In this document: piece after piece, positions 62,805 through 64,000 of the stretch
How the letters are laid out: each line of letters opens with the position of its first letter
Numbering within the stretch: the stretch's first letter is position 1
NCBI GenBank assembly: GCA_027484105.1
Contig: JAIXUG010000005.1
Location: 434,001 to 498,000 of the forward strand
Length of the DNA stretch: 64,000 nucleotides
From: Comamonadaceae bacterium
GTDB taxonomy: Bacteria > Pseudomonadota > Gammaproteobacteria > Burkholderiales > Burkholderiaceae_C
Direction: 5' to 3'
The notes under the pieces: generated by a model
What the model was told of the DNA's origin: nothing
Database searches by the model: none
What the model saw: only the letters and a program-made list of their open reading frames with translations
Translations under genes and position numbers: made by a program

Positions 62805-64000
62805 TCAGTTCTTCTTGATGTTCCAGTAGACCTGTGCACCTGCAGGCACCAAGCCCGTGATGTTTTTGCGCAAAGCAGCCGGGTTGAAGTACTGGCCCAG
62901 TGGAACGTGCGAGGCGGTTTCCATGGCACGCAGCTGAATTTGCTCGGCAATCTGCTTTTTCTGCGCATCGGTGGTCGCCTGGGCAAACTTGACCTTCAGG
63001 TCTTCGATCTGTTTGTCATCTTGCCAACCGAACCAACCCCGGTCGCCGGCCGCGTTCATCATGGCCATGGTCAAGGGGTTGAGGATGTCGCCCGCTGTCC
63101 AGGCCGTCATGAAAGCGTTCCAGCCGCCTTGTGCAGGCGCATCCTTTTTGGCGCGGCGTGCCACCAGCGTGGCCCAGTCCATTTGCTGCATGTCCACCTT
63201 GAAGCCCGCAGCTTCCAGTTGCTGTTTGGCCACCAAAGGCAGTTTGGCGATCGAGGCCAGATCGGTCGGGCGCATCAAGACCACGGGGGTGCCGTCATAG
63301 CCGGCTTCCTTCAGCATTTGGGCCGCCTTTTTGGGGTCGGCCATGCCGGTGTAGATGCCCATCTTGTCGCTGGCCAGCGGTGTACCGCAGGGGTAGATGC
63401 TCTTGCAAAAAGCAAACATGCCCGGTGCACCCACCTGGGTTTTCAGGTGCGCCTCTTGACCCAGAGCGACCATGGCCGCTTGGCGGATCTTCACGTTGTT
63501 GAAAGGCGCATGCAGGTGGTTGAAGCGGAAAATGAACTGCAAGCCCGCCGGCTGGGCATCCACAATCTGGATGTCTTTTTGCGCCTTCAAAGAAGAGTAC
63601 TGCTCGAAAGTGGGCTGCTCGACGATGTCAACTTCGCCCGCCACCAAGGCATTGAACTGGGTTTGCGGGTCGCGGATGATGACCCACTCGACACGGTCCA
63701 CAAAGACCTGTTTGCCCCCGGTGGTGCCATCGGGCGCCTCGGCGCGGGGCTTGTACTTGTCGTTTTTCTCGTACACCAAACGCTCGCCAGGCTTGTATTC
63801 GCCCGGCACGAATTTGTAGGGACCAGAACCGATGTGCTCCTTGATTTGCTCGGTGCCCGGTGTGGCGGCGATGCGAGCAGGCATGATGAACAGCACATTG
63901 GACGAAGGCTTGCCCAGGGCTTCCAACATCACGCCAAACGGCTGCTTGAGCTTGATGACAAAGGTCTTGGCATCGGTTGTGGCGTAGCTGTCCACGCTTT
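62805..64000 (-). CDS. Peptide/nickel-type ABC substrate-binding protein (5' end outside window)
   Basis: The frame is open to the right edge, so the signal peptide and first lobe are missing. What remains (about 398 residues) is the C-terminal two-thirds of an SBP_bac_5 protein: HIGSGPYKFVPGEYKPGERL is the family hallmark, and later segments include FNNVKIRQAAMVALGQE. It is first in the transporter operon and delivers peptides or similar solutes to the permeases. Confidence 0.92.
   Translation of the reverse strand, partial: SVDSYATTDAKTFVIKLKQPFGVMLEALGKPSSNVLFIMPARIAATPGTEQIKEHIGSGPYKFVPGEYKPGERLVYEKNDKYKPRAEAPDGTTGGKQVFVDRVEWVIIRDPQTQFNALVAGEVDIVEQPTFEQYSSLKAQKDIQIVDAQPAGLQFIFRFNHLHAPFNNVKIRQAAMVALGQEAHLKTQVGAPGMFAFCKSIYPCGTPLASDKMGIYTGMADPKKAAQMLKEAGYDGTPVVLMRPTDLASIAKLPLVAKQQLEAAGFKVDMQQMDWATLVARRAKKDAPAQGGWNAFMTAWTAGDILNPLTMAMMNAAGDRGWFGWQDDKQIEDLKVKFAQATTDAQKKQIAEQIQLRAMETASHVPLGQYFNPAALRKNITGLVPAGAQVYWNIKKN

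Noticed and set aside
1..64000. tRNA, rRNA, insertion sequences, attachment sites
   Set aside because: I saw no cloverleaf-like segments, rRNA cores, transposase motifs or integrase genes anywhere in the window.

Overview
The window is GC-rich and reads as a chromosomal segment of a betaproteobacterium of the order Burkholderiales, most likely family Comamonadaceae (a freshwater Limnohabitans/Rhodoferax-type organism). That placement is inferred from gene content and order: tal-pgi divergent from zwf-hexR, argB followed by a slmA-like gene, type III pantothenate kinase, a phasin, and the short TTG/GTG-rich starts. No tRNA, rRNA, CRISPR array or insertion sequence was recognised.

Layout. (1) 1-7944: end of a cupredoxin gene, then central carbon metabolism (transaldolase and phosphoglucose isomerase on the minus strand; glucose-6-phosphate dehydrogenase and a HexR-type regulator on the plus strand, with an operator-like inverted repeat between them), release factor 3 and a HAD phosphatase. 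(2) 7979-15391: an accessory block of exported proteins: a PKD-repeat lipoprotein, a small lipoprotein, a serine-hydrolase (beta-lactamase fold), a large poly-glycine lipoprotein and an OmpA-family protein. (3) 15637-22812, minus strand, visibly more AT-rich: an ABC-transporter-dependent polysaccharide locus with methyltransferases, glycosyltransferases, a Wzt ATPase with a C-terminal sugar-binding domain, and a Wzm permease. (4) 22805-36730, minus strand: a type II secretion operon in the order dsbC-like, gspF, G, H, I, J, K, L, M, C, D, then a secreted low-complexity surface protein, then gspE, whose end overlaps wzm. (5) 36901-40382: a WbaP-type initiating sugar transferase, a family 2 glycosyltransferase and GalE. 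(6) 40439-42254: a HicAB toxin-antitoxin pair and a methyltransferase. (7) 42362-46241: acyl-CoA metabolism (enoyl-CoA hydratase, DUF2147 protein, acyl-CoA dehydrogenase, TetR regulator with a perfect palindrome upstream). (8) 46351-50559: FAH-family hydrolase, two short-chain dehydrogenases and a divergent Ldh-family dehydrogenase, probably sugar-acid catabolism, plus a cupin. (9) 50611-56261: SlmA/TetR-like regulator, argB, rmlD, rmlB, phasin, TetR regulator, coaX. (10) 56294-64000: a peptide-type ABC transporter followed by an M81 (MlrC-type) metallopeptidase and an amidase.

The most notable feature is that sections 3 and 4 form one continuous minus-strand locus: a type II secretion machine, a disulfide isomerase, a probable secreted substrate with four cysteines sitting between gspD and gspE, and an exported polysaccharide. 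I infer that this may build a protein-plus-glycan cell surface. Within the glycan part, a methyltransferase with a long C-terminal coiled coil next to a Wzt carrying a sugar-binding domain resembles, in logic but not in detectable sequence, the chain-terminator and molecular-ruler systems known from WbdD-type O antigens.
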